This document shows, piece by piece, positions 50,820 through 58,469 of a stretch of DNA of 64,000 nucleotides (positions within the stretch are counted from its first letter, which is position 1; each line of letters begins with the position of its first letter). Origin of the DNA: PALSA-1006 sp037140475 (GTDB taxonomy: Bacteria; Pseudomonadota; Gammaproteobacteria; Burkholderiales; Gallionellaceae); the NCBI GenBank assembly GCA_037140475.1, contig JBAXEJ010000006.1, positions 1-64,000 of the forward strand, given 5' to 3'. A program made the translations under genes and the position numbers. A model generated the notes under the pieces. That model was given only the letters and a program-made list of their open reading frames with translations, ran no database searches and had not been told where the DNA came from.

Positions 50820-51611
50820 ATGAGCCAAGACAATTTGATCATCGCGGGAAAATCTTATGCATCTCGCTTATTAGTAGGCACCGGAAAATATAAAGACTTT
50901 ACTGAAACGCAAGCCGCTATAGAAGCAAGTGGCGCTGAAATCATCACGATTGCGATTCGGCGTAGCAATATCGGACAAAATCCCAACGAGCCCAATCTGC
51001 TCGACATTCTTCCTCCATCAAAATACACGCTACTTCCCAATACCGCCGGTTGCTACAGCGCAGATGATGCCGTGCGCACTTTGCGCTTGGCGCGCGAGCT
51101 TTTGGATGGACACAGCCTCGTTAAACTCGAAGTATTGGGCGATCCGCAATCACTTTATCCCAACGTCGTTGAAACTATTGCTGCGGCAAAAACACTTGTT
51201 GCCGAAGGCTTTCAAGTAATGGTTTACACCTCTGATGACCCAATCATCGCGAAGCAACTCGAAGATATTGGCTGCGTTGCCATCATGCCTTTGGCCTCTC
51301 TCATCGGTTCTGGCATGGGCATTCTTAATCCTTGGAATTTGCAACTCATTATGGATCGCGTACAAGTACCCGTCATTGTTGATGCCGGTGTAGGCACGGC
51401 CTCAGATGCAGCCATTGCAATGGAGTTAGGTTGTCACGGCGTTTTGATGAACACCGCCATTGCGGCCGCACAGAAGCCTGTACTCATGGCAAGTGCCATG
51501 AAACAAGCCGTTGAAGCCGGGCGCTCTGCCTATCTGGCCGGCCGTATGCCACGCAAACTTTATAGCGCCGCACCTAGCTCCCCGACCACTGGGATGATTG
51601 GCAAAGCCTGA
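50820..51611 (+). CDS. thiG: Thiazole synthase
   Basis: A 263-residue TIM-barrel enzyme that forms thiazole phosphate from deoxyxylulose-5-phosphate, dehydroglycine and ThiS-thiocarboxylate. Family motifs are GTGKYKDF, AIRRSNIGQ, the Schiff-base Lys in LVKLEVLGD, MPLASLIGSGMGI and VDAGVGTASDAAIAMELGCHGVLMNTAI. Its stop overlaps the trmB ATG by one base (TGATG). Confidence 0.95.
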   Translation: MSQDNLIIAGKSYASRLLVGTGKYKDFTETQAAIEASGAEIITIAIRRSNIGQNPNEPNLLDILPPSKYTLLPNTAGCYSADDAVRTLRLARELLDGHSLVKLEVLGDPQSLYPNVVETIAAAKTLVAEGFQVMVYTSDDPIIAKQLEDIGCVAIMPLASLIGSGMGILNPWNLQLIMDRVQVPVIVDAGVGTASDAAIAMELGCHGVLMNTAIAAAQKPVLMASAMKQAVEAGRSAYLAGRMPRKLYSAAPSSPTTGMIGKA

Positions 51612-52312
51612 TGGAACATCGCCACATACGAAGTTTTGTTTTACGTCAAGGGCGTGTTTCACCCGCGCAGCAACGCAGCTTAGAAACATTAATGCCGCGC
51701 TACGGCATTCCTTACGCGACCAGTCCACTCAATTTAGACGCCGCCTTTGGCAGAGCCGCTCCCAAAATTTTAGAAATTGGCTTCGGCATGGGTGAGCCCA
51801 CCGCACAGATCGCCCTTGCTCACCCTGAAAACGACTATCTCGCGCTTGAAGTACACCCGCCTGGTGTTGGCAGCCTACTAAAACAAATCGATGCGCAAAA
51901 TATCCAAAACATTCGCATCATTCAGCACGATGCAGTTGAAGTACTGCGCGACATGGTCCTCGATGCGACACTGGACGGCGTTCATATTTTCTTCCCAGAC
52001 CCTTGGCACAAGGCTCGCCATAACAAACGCCGCCTTATTCAGTCGCCCTTTGTTGCAAAATTGGTACAAAAATTAAAGCCTAGCGGCTACCTGCATGTTG
52101 CGACAGACTGGCAAGACTACGCGGAGCAAGTGCTTACGGTGCTTAGCGCAGAGCCTTTGCTGAATAACACAGCTTCGGAATATGCTGAGCGTCCAAGCTA
52201 TCGGCCTCTAACAAAATTTGAGAAACGTGGCTTAAATCTCGGGCATGGAGTGTGGGATTTGATTTTCACCAGAACCTATGGCAATGTAGCGGCACCTGAG
52301 ACACCGACTTAA
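51611..52312 (+). CDS. trmB: tRNA (guanine-N7-)-methyltransferase
   Basis: A 233-residue SAM-dependent enzyme that makes m7G46 in tRNA. The SAM-binding motif is LEIGFGMGEPTAQIA, and the family signature IFFPDPWHKARHNKRRL is near residue 130. A T-D-W-x-x-Y motif (VATDWQDYAEQ) follows. It is translationally coupled to thiG. Confidence 0.94.
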   Translation: MEHRHIRSFVLRQGRVSPAQQRSLETLMPRYGIPYATSPLNLDAAFGRAAPKILEIGFGMGEPTAQIALAHPENDYLALEVHPPGVGSLLKQIDAQNIQNIRIIQHDAVEVLRDMVLDATLDGVHIFFPDPWHKARHNKRRLIQSPFVAKLVQKLKPSGYLHVATDWQDYAEQVLTVLSAEPLLNNTASEYAERPSYRPLTKFEKRGLNLGHGVWDLIFTRTYGNVAAPETPT

Positions 52313-52364
52313 CGAATAATTAACTCAGCGCAAAAATTTTAACCCATTATTTTAAGGAGGCTTA

Positions 52365-52712
52365 ATGAAAGCTATATCACTGATTTCTGGAACAGCATGT
52401 TTGTTATTAGCGTTTGCAGCGAACTCTGCGTTTGCCCACCACGGCAATGCCTGCGTGCAAGAGGCTGAGGTAGCAAAGACGTCTAAAGAACGCACCGCAA
52501 TGTTAAAAAACTGCGTTGCTGAAGAAGCGATGGAAGATAGCGTAAAAGCAACTTCACAAATGCAAAAAGAGGAGCGTTGCCAACAAAACTCTAAAAACTT
52601 AGGTTTTACTGGCGACAAGAAAAGCGACTACTTGGTTCGTTGCTTCTATGCAAACGATTTTGAGAAGCGCGGCCCAGATGGTAAGCCACTAGAAAAAGCA
52701 GCAGCTAAGTAA
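52365..52712 (+). CDS. PsiF-like secreted protein
   Basis: A 115-residue exported protein. A signal peptide ends near S-A-F-A (residue 24). The mature part has a repeat-like motif KEERCQQNSKNLGFTGDKKSDYLVRCF, recalling PsiF repeats (C-N-x-x-A-x-x-x-G-L-x-G-D-E-R-x-x-F-M-x-x-C-L). Cys residues are spaced for disulfides. AAGGAGG precedes the ATG. The function of PsiF-like proteins is unknown apart from phosphate-starvation induction in E. coli. Its terminator lies inside the convergent hemW. Confidence 0.65.
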   Translation: MKAISLISGTACLLLAFAANSAFAHHGNACVQEAEVAKTSKERTAMLKNCVAEEAMEDSVKATSQMQKEERCQQNSKNLGFTGDKKSDYLVRCFYANDFEKRGPDGKPLEKAAAK

Positions 52713-52715
52713 TAT

Positions 52716-53906
52716 TTAGCTTAGAAATACCTGTAGCAAATCGTTTAAAAATCGTCGCCCCGACTCTGTCGGGGCGATTTTTTTATGGCTCTGAAATAAC
52801 AGCCCTTTCTTTTCTGCTGCATCCAGTTCATTGCGAATTGACAACAAGCTTAAACTCGTTCGTTCTTGAAATAGCGAGCTATCGAAGCCCTCATTCAAGC
52901 GCAACGCGTTCATCATAAATTCAAAGGCAACATCCTCGTGCGACACGACAGCTTCATCTTGTAAAGGTTCGCCTCGCGCGACCCAGTCCATATACGCCTG
53001 AGGCTGTTTAAATCGCGCTTGCCGCAACACTTTGTCATAAAAACTCAGCTTGCTATGCGCACCCGCACCAATGCCCAAATAATCGCCAAACTGCCAGTAG
53101 TTCAAATTATGTTTAGCGCGGCGTTTGGACAGCGCAAACGCCGAAGTCTCATAGTGCTCATAGCCCTGTGTTGCTAGCAATTTTTCAATCTGCTGCTGCA
53201 TATCACTACTCACATCGTCATCTGGCAATGGCGGCGGATTATGATGAAATAAGGTATTCGGCTCTAAGGTGAGGTGATAGCAAGACAAGTGTTGCGGCTT
53301 AAATTGCAGCGCAACTTTTACATCTTCTAGCGCTTGGATTAAGGTTTGCTGCGGTAGCGCATACATCAGATCAAGATTGATATTATCGAAGTGCTGTTGC
53401 GCAATATTGATCGCGTGCTTCGCTTCTTCTGCACTGTGAATACGGCCCAACGCTTTTAGATGCTGATCATTAAAACTTTGTATTCCCATCGACAAGCGAT
53501 TCACGCCCGCCTCGCGATACGCCGCAAAGCGCTCAGCCTCGACTGTTCCAGGGTTCGCCTCTAAGGTGATTTCCGCGTTGTGATCCAAGGGCAATAGCAT
53601 TCGCACTTGACGCAAAATCTCCGTCACGCTTTCGCCACTGAGTAAGCTCGGTGTGCCACCACCAAAAAACACCGTGTAAACCTTGCGTCCCCAAATTTGC
53701 GGCAATGCCATTTCTAAATCGCGAATCAATGCCGCGACATATTCTTTTTCTGGAAACGCGCCACGCGCCTCATGTGAATTGAAATCACAATAAGGGCATT
53801 TTCGAATACACCAAGGAATGTGGATATAAAGCGATAACGGCGGAAGCGCTTGAAAGCTCAGTGCCTGAGATTTCACTCCAACAGGGTGAAGCGTGTGCTG
53901 CGTCAT
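52716..53906 (-). CDS. hemW: HemW (haem chaperone-type radical-SAM protein)
   Basis: A 396-residue radical-SAM protein. The motif HIPWCIRKCPYCDFNSH has the C-x3-C-x2-C pattern without the fourth HemN Cys, marking HemW, a haem-transfer protein rather than a coproporphyrinogen dehydrogenase. GGGTPSLL and the HemN_C domain (about residues 300-375) follow. It is the third gene of rph-rdgB-hemW, overlapping rdgB by four bases. Codons for its last 20 residues include a terminator hairpin for the opposite strand. Confidence 0.92.
   Translation of the reverse strand: MTQHTLHPVGVKSQALSFQALPPLSLYIHIPWCIRKCPYCDFNSHEARGAFPEKEYVAALIRDLEMALPQIWGRKVYTVFFGGGTPSLLSGESVTEILRQVRMLLPLDHNAEITLEANPGTVEAERFAAYREAGVNRLSMGIQSFNDQHLKALGRIHSAEEAKHAINIAQQHFDNINLDLMYALPQQTLIQALEDVKVALQFKPQHLSCYHLTLEPNTLFHHNPPPLPDDDVSSDMQQQIEKLLATQGYEHYETSAFALSKRRAKHNLNYWQFGDYLGIGAGAHSKLSFYDKVLRQARFKQPQAYMDWVARGEPLQDEAVVSHEDVAFEFMMNALRLNEGFDSSLFQERTSLSLLSIRNELDAAEKKGLLFQSHKKIAPTESGRRFLNDLLQVFLS
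52753..52784 (+). terminator. Intrinsic terminator of the psiF-like gene, inside hemW
   Basis: GTCGCCCCGAC/GTCGGGGCGA forms a strong stem with a 3-base loop and is followed by seven T. It lies 41 bases past the psiF-like stop but within the hemW coding sequence, where it encodes the conserved K-K-I-A-P-T-E-S-G-R-R-F-L region. Confidence 0.85.
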
Positions 53907-54490
53907 GCAGTACGAAGGCGCTGCAACAAAATGCTAAGCGCTTTGGCACGGTGACTCAAAACAGCTTTTTCATCACGTGACAACTCAGCGCTCATCTTGT
54001 TTATTTCAGGCAGCCAAAACAACGGGTCATAACCAAAGCCACCGTCACCTCGCTCGTTTAGCGCAATCTCGCCGCGCCACTCACCCTCCGCAATCAAAGG
54101 CTGTGGATCCTCGGCATGACGCACCAACACCAGCACACAGTAATAATGCGCACGACGATCAGCCACGCCTTGCATAGACTGCAATAGTTTTTGATTATTT
54201 CGCTCGTCTGATTTAGGTTCGCCTGCGTAGCGTGCAGAAAGCACGCCTGGTGCGCCACCTAATGCTTCGACACAAATCCCAGAATCATCAGCCAATGCTG
54301 GCAAGCCACTCGCAAAACTTACATGACGCGCTTTAGCCAACGCATTCTCAACGAAGGTGCAGTGAGGTTCTTCCGCTTCAGTAATACCAAGTTGCGACTG
54401 TGTCAAAACCTCAATGCCCAGCGGCGCTAGCATGTGCTGAAACTCGCGCAACTTGCCTTGATTATTAGAAGCTAAAACCAGTTTCTGCAC
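53903..54490 (-). CDS. rdgB: Non-canonical purine NTP pyrophosphatase (ITPase/XTPase)
   Basis: A 195-residue Ham1-family enzyme that removes dITP/XTP from nucleotide pools. Motifs are LASNNQGKLREFQ, ALADDSGICVEALGGAPGVLSARYAG, GDGGFGYDPLFW and LSHRAKAL. It is downstream of rph with a 3-base gap, the usual order. Confidence 0.94.
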   Translation of the reverse strand: MQKLVLASNNQGKLREFQHMLAPLGIEVLTQSQLGITEAEEPHCTFVENALAKARHVSFASGLPALADDSGICVEALGGAPGVLSARYAGEPKSDERNNQKLLQSMQGVADRRAHYYCVLVLVRHAEDPQPLIAEGEWRGEIALNERGDGGFGYDPLFWLPEINKMSAELSRDEKAVLSHRAKALSILLQRLRTA

Positions 54491-54493
54491 GAT

Positions 54494-55210
54494 TTACCCT
54501 GCCAAGTCTGCGCGTTGTTTTTCAATCAATTGCTCAATACCTGCCTTAGCTAAGTCCAGAAGCACATTCATTTCATCACGGGAAAAAGCATGGCCTTCGG
54601 CGGTGCCTTGCACCTCAACAAAATGGCCACTTCCCAGCATCACCACATTCATATCGGTATCGCAGGCAGAGTCCTCAACATAGTCCAAATCCAACACGGG
54701 ATTGCCTTCATAAATTCCGACAGAAATCGCGGCGATAAAATCCTTCAGCGGATTTTCTTTAACCAACCCTTTGCTCATCAAGCCGCTGATCGCATCGTGA
54801 AGCGCCACAAAAGCGCCCGTGATGCTAGCTGTACGCGTGCCGCCATCCGCCTGAATCACATCGCAGTCGAGCTGAATGGTGCGCTCACCCAGTTTTTTCA
54901 AATCCACCACTGCGCGCAGACTACGCCCGATCAAGCGTTGAATTTCTTGCGTGCGCCCCGACTGCTTACCTTTCGCCGCTTCGCGCCCCATGCGTTCATT
55001 GGTTGAGCGCGGCAACATGCCGTATTCAGCTGTCACCCAGCCTTCACCACTGCCTTTCTTGTGCGGCGGCACGCGCTCTTCAACGCTAGCTGTACAAATC
55101 ACTTTGGTATCGCCACACTCAATCAGCACTGATCCCTCAGCATGCTTGGTGTAGTGGCGAGTGATTCGAATATTGCGGAGTTGGTTTGCTTGGCGTTGAC
55201 TTGGGCGCAT
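54494..55210 (-). CDS. rph: Ribonuclease PH
   Basis: A 238-residue phosphorolytic exoribonuclease that trims tRNA 3' ends. Family features are the N-terminal R-x-x-x-Q-x-R, CTASVEERVPPHKKGSGEGWVTAEYGMLPRST, RSLRAVVDL, CDVIQADGGTRTASITGA and the C-terminal EVQGTAEG. It is first in the rph-rdgB-hemW operon. Confidence 0.95.
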   Translation of the reverse strand: MRPSQRQANQLRNIRITRHYTKHAEGSVLIECGDTKVICTASVEERVPPHKKGSGEGWVTAEYGMLPRSTNERMGREAAKGKQSGRTQEIQRLIGRSLRAVVDLKKLGERTIQLDCDVIQADGGTRTASITGAFVALHDAISGLMSKGLVKENPLKDFIAAISVGIYEGNPVLDLDYVEDSACDTDMNVVMLGSGHFVEVQGTAEGHAFSRDEMNVLLDLAKAGIEQLIEKQRADLAG

Positions 55211-55394
55211 GATCTCTGGATTTATGATTAAAAACGGCGCGCATTATAGCGTGAGCCGCTTAGATTAGCGGCCTCATACAATGCCCGGAGCCCATCATAA
55301 AATCAGTTAAAAAAACAGAGGCCAAACAGATTTCAACATCAGAATGGCTTAGGAAAAAACGCCAATATGACCTTGCTCATCCCTCCTTGGCAAA

Positions 55395-56009
55395 CTATTC
55401 CTCATCTGGATCCCTATACTCCTTGGGTAAATTATGAGCGATACCTTTATGACAATCGATACAGGTCTTTCCCTCCGCCTTAGATTTCATATGGTTCTGG
55501 TACGCGGCCTGCTTTTGCACCGTACTGCTCATTGCTTCCAAACTATGGCAATTGCGACACTCGCGTGAATCACTGGCTTTCATACGATTCCACTCGTTGG
55601 TCGCCAGCTCCATACGGTGAGCCTCAAATTTTTCAGGTGTATCAACAAAACCAGTCAGCGTCCCCCAAACTTCTTGGCTAGCCTGAATTTTGCGCAACAT
55701 TTTATGCCCCCAGTCTTTCGGCACATGACAGTCTGAACAAATGGCACGCACCCCAGTACGGTTGGCGTAATGGATGGTTTCTTTATATTCTTTGTAAACG
55801 TTATCGCGCATCTCATGACAAGAAATACAGAACTCAAGTTTGTTGGTGGCCTCCATTCCCGTATTAAATCCGCCCCAAAAAATGATGCCGCCAATAAAAC
55901 AAACGGCGGCAATCAGCAAAACGGAATATTGGGAACTAGGTTGTTTTAGAAAACGCCAAACACGTCTTATTACATTCACTTTATTATTCAATGTATTCTC
56001 AATTTTCAA
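55395..56009 (-). CDS. Tetraheme NapC/NirT-family quinol dehydrogenase cytochrome
   Basis: A 204-residue membrane-anchored multihaem cytochrome. An N-terminal helix (about residues 28-50) is followed by four CxxCH motifs: CISCH, CSDCH, CRNCH and CIDCH. This size and arrangement fit NapC/NirT/CymA proteins, which pass electrons between the quinone pool and periplasmic partners. The partner here is not a nitrate or nitrite reductase in the window; a monohaem cytochrome precedes it. A role in nitrogen-oxide reduction or in electron uptake (as for CymA/ImoA-like proteins in iron oxidisers) is possible; the sequence alone does not decide. Confidence 0.88.
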   Translation of the reverse strand: MKIENTLNNKVNVIRRVWRFLKQPSSQYSVLLIAAVCFIGGIIFWGGFNTGMEATNKLEFCISCHEMRDNVYKEYKETIHYANRTGVRAICSDCHVPKDWGHKMLRKIQASQEVWGTLTGFVDTPEKFEAHRMELATNEWNRMKASDSRECRNCHSLEAMSSTVQKQAAYQNHMKSKAEGKTCIDCHKGIAHNLPKEYRDPDEE

Positions 56010-56066
56010 AAACTGAATGAAGGGATTTAATCACCCCCCATGCGATTTAAATTTCCAACTATTTGA

Positions 56067-56408
56067 TTAAAGCGAAAGAATCCAATTCACCAAGTTTTTA
56101 ATTTGATCAACATCTTTTGTATTGATAATTTTGTGTTCCTCTAAATGGCCGTCAGTAAACTTAGCCACTTCACCTGAAATAAGATGGTTAACCAACTTAG
56201 CTTCGGCATCTTTATTGCCTCGATATTTTTCAGCAACCGATCTATAGGATGGGCCGTCTTTACGCTTATCAACACCGTGACACATAAAGCAATCATTCTT
56301 ACGAGCCAACGTTCTCGCGGTATCCTCATCAAAGGCATGAGCTTCAAGCGGTAGCACAAGCAATACAAGCAGACTAATTAATGCACTAAAAACATTTTTA
56401 TACGCCAT
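56067..56408 (-). CDS. Monohaem class I-like cytochrome c without a downstream Met
   Basis: A 113-residue periplasmic cytochrome. A signal peptide ends at about A-H-A (residue 25) and the haem motif CFMCH is at residues 40-44. The C-terminal helix KDVDQIKNLVNWIL is typical of small c551/c552 proteins. No Met occurs after the haem motif; the usual sixth-ligand region instead reads TDGHLEEHK with His88 and His92, and His75 is also available. A bis-His haem is therefore possible. It is 57 bases upstream of the NapC/NirT gene and is probably its electron partner. Confidence 0.85.
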   Translation of the reverse strand: MAYKNVFSALISLLVLLVLPLEAHAFDEDTARTLARKNDCFMCHGVDKRKDGPSYRSVAEKYRGNKDAEAKLVNHLISGEVAKFTDGHLEEHKIINTKDVDQIKNLVNWILSL

Positions 56409-56551
56409 TGCAATTCTCCCTAGGTTTTTTAAAATTAAAGCGATATAGCAGGTTAATTATATTCCTCTACTCGGACAACGGTAAAAAACCCTATCACGAG
56501 TAATATAACGCCCCTGGGAAGTTTTTCCCACACAACTCACGGAACTTACAA

Positions 56552-57418
56552 ATGATTTATAGCATGACCGGTTTTGCCGTCACTAGTACCGAGCTTGAGA
56601 CAGGCTCCCTCAGTTTAGAACTCCGCTCAGTCAATAGTCGCTATTTGGATTTAGTCTTGCGCATGCCCGATGAAATGCGCGTGCTCGAGCCGGCCATGCG
56701 CGAAGCAATTTCTGCACACGCCAGTCGAGGAAAAATTGAATGCCGCATTAACTTTAGTTCGCGCACGACCAACAGTTCAGGCGCACAACTCAATCAAATT
56801 TTGCTTCAGCAATTAGCCAAATGGAATAGCGAAGTACAGCTTGCCATTCCCAACGCACAAACACTAAGCGTGGCAGATGTGTTGCGCTGGAACGGCATGC
56901 TGGAGAGCAATACGGCGCCGTCCGACAATCTCGGCGAAATAATAGTTTCTCTATTAAATCAAGTTGTTACAGAATTCACCGCGTCCCGCGCTAGGGAGGG
57001 CGAAAAACTAAAAGATTTTTTACTGCAACGTGTCACCCAAATCGAAGGGCTCCGTGTGGCTGTCGCGCCGCACATCCCCGCCGCCATCGCCAATTACGAA
57101 GGAAAAATGCGCGCGCGTTTACTTGAAGCCATTGGTAGCGATGACGACGAACGCGTGCGCCAAGAAATTACGCTCTACGCCAGCAAGATCGACGTTGATG
57201 AAGAGCTCTCACGCCTACAGGGTCATCTCACTGAAATTCAGCGTATCCTCGCCAAAGGCGGTGCTGTCGGCAAGCGCCTCGACTTTTTAATGCAAGAGCT
57301 AAACCGCGAGGCTAATACGCTCGGTTCAAAATCAGTCGATGCCGAAGTCTCACGCACCGCGATGGAGATGAAGGTGCTGATTGAGCAAATGCGCGAACAA
57401 ATACAAAACTTGGAATAG
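56552..57418 (+). CDS. yicC: YicC-family endoribonuclease
   Basis: A 288-residue protein with YicC N-terminal (IYSMTGFAV..., ELRSVNSRYLDLVLRMP) and DUF1732 C-terminal (GKRLDFLMQELNREANTLGSKS) regions. YicC-type proteins have been described as RNases affecting sRNA stability. Its place directly before gmk is conserved. It is divergent from the cytochrome pair. Confidence 0.9.
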   Translation: MIYSMTGFAVTSTELETGSLSLELRSVNSRYLDLVLRMPDEMRVLEPAMREAISAHASRGKIECRINFSSRTTNSSGAQLNQILLQQLAKWNSEVQLAIPNAQTLSVADVLRWNGMLESNTAPSDNLGEIIVSLLNQVVTEFTASRAREGEKLKDFLLQRVTQIEGLRVAVAPHIPAAIANYEGKMRARLLEAIGSDDDERVRQEITLYASKIDVDEELSRLQGHLTEIQRILAKGGAVGKRLDFLMQELNREANTLGSKSVDAEVSRTAMEMKVLIEQMREQIQNLE

Positions 57419-57507
57419 CCACCTTCAAAGTTCAACCCGCAGGTGTAAAATTCTGCCTGAGCATCATCCAACGCCCCGACCGGCGGATACCACGAGCCAG
57501 AACAACT

Positions 57508-58119
57508 ATGAGCGGAAATTTATTTATCGTTAGCGCGCCTTCCGGTGCGGGCAAGACCAGTCTGGTTAATGGCCTGCTGACCCAAAATAAGCAGATTGAT
57601 CTGTCTGTTTCTTACACCACGCGAGATCCTCGTCCAGGTGAAGTTAATGGCACGGACTATCACTTCGTCACTCGTGAGCAGTTTATGCAGATGGCGCAGC
57701 ACGGTGATTTCTTAGAAAGCGCTGAGGTGTATGGTAATTTATACGGCACTTCGCAATCTTGGATCAGCCAAGAAAATGGCAAAGGCCGCGACATCTTGCT
57801 GGAGATTGATTGGCAGGGCGCGGCGCAGGTACGCAGCAAATTCCCTGACAGCATTGGCATCTTTATCCTGCCTCCCTCACTTGAAACCCTTGAGGCGCGC
57901 TTAAAAGGCCGCAAACAAGATAGCGAAGAAATTATCACCAAGCGTTTGCAAGCCGCTCGCGAGGACATCTCCCATGTCGCCGAGTTCGACTATGTTATTA
58001 TCAACGACAAGCTAGAAGTTGCATTGCAGCAACTCAATTCAGTTGTGGTTGCAGCTGGTCTGCGTCGCAATCGCCAACTCACCCGTCAAGCAAATTTAAT
58101 TAATCAGTTACAGAAATAA
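57508..58119 (+). CDS. gmk: Guanylate kinase
   Basis: A 203-residue enzyme that phosphorylates GMP to GDP. P-loop VSAPSGAGKTSLVNGLL, GMP-binding region SYTTRDPRPGEVNGTDYHFV and LEIDWQGAAQVR are present. It heads the nucleotide-signalling set gmk-rpoZ-spoT. Confidence 0.95.
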   Translation: MSGNLFIVSAPSGAGKTSLVNGLLTQNKQIDLSVSYTTRDPRPGEVNGTDYHFVTREQFMQMAQHGDFLESAEVYGNLYGTSQSWISQENGKGRDILLEIDWQGAAQVRSKFPDSIGIFILPPSLETLEARLKGRKQDSEEIITKRLQAAREDISHVAEFDYVIINDKLEVALQQLNSVVVAAGLRRNRQLTRQANLINQLQK

Positions 58120-58132
58120 ACAGGAGAATCAG

Positions 58133-58339
58133 ATGGCTCGTATCACCGTTGAAGATTGCATGAAGTTCATCCCTAATCGTTTTGAATTGACTTTGGCTGC
58201 GGCTTATCGTGCCCGTCAACTCGCTAATGGTGCTAGCCACCTAGTCGATGAAAGCAAAGACAAGCCAACAGTTGTTGCCTTACGCGAAATCAGCGAAGGC
58301 AAAGTTGGTATCGAGATTCTAAATCGCGGTATGGCATAA
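58133..58339 (+). CDS. rpoZ: RNA polymerase omega subunit
   Basis: A 68-residue protein beginning MARITVEDCMKFIPNRFELT, the conserved omega N-terminus, with AAYRARQL next. It assists beta-prime folding and forms part of a ppGpp site on RNA polymerase. AGGAG lies upstream. The gap to spoT is 130 bases, enough for a separate promoter. Confidence 0.95.
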   Translation: MARITVEDCMKFIPNRFELTLAAAYRARQLANGASHLVDESKDKPTVVALREISEGKVGIEILNRGMA

Positions 58340-58469
58340 CCAAGCCACAAAGTTCTGGCTGTTCATGACCTCTTCCAGAATTTTTTCACCTCCTGTGTGC
58401 GTCCCAGCATACAAAATTCATTGCTGGGAGCACATCAACTGCAGCATCAAATTTAATTGAGTCACCCCC

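Noticed and set aside
50540..50820. TPP riboswitch upstream of thiS/thiG
   Set aside because: The space between the tRNA and thiS is only 32 bases and between thiS and thiG 38 bases, too short for the element, and its conserved CTGAGA core is not visible.
54590..55006. 138-codon plus-strand frame opposite rph
   Set aside because: Fully antisense to ribonuclease PH and without translation signals.
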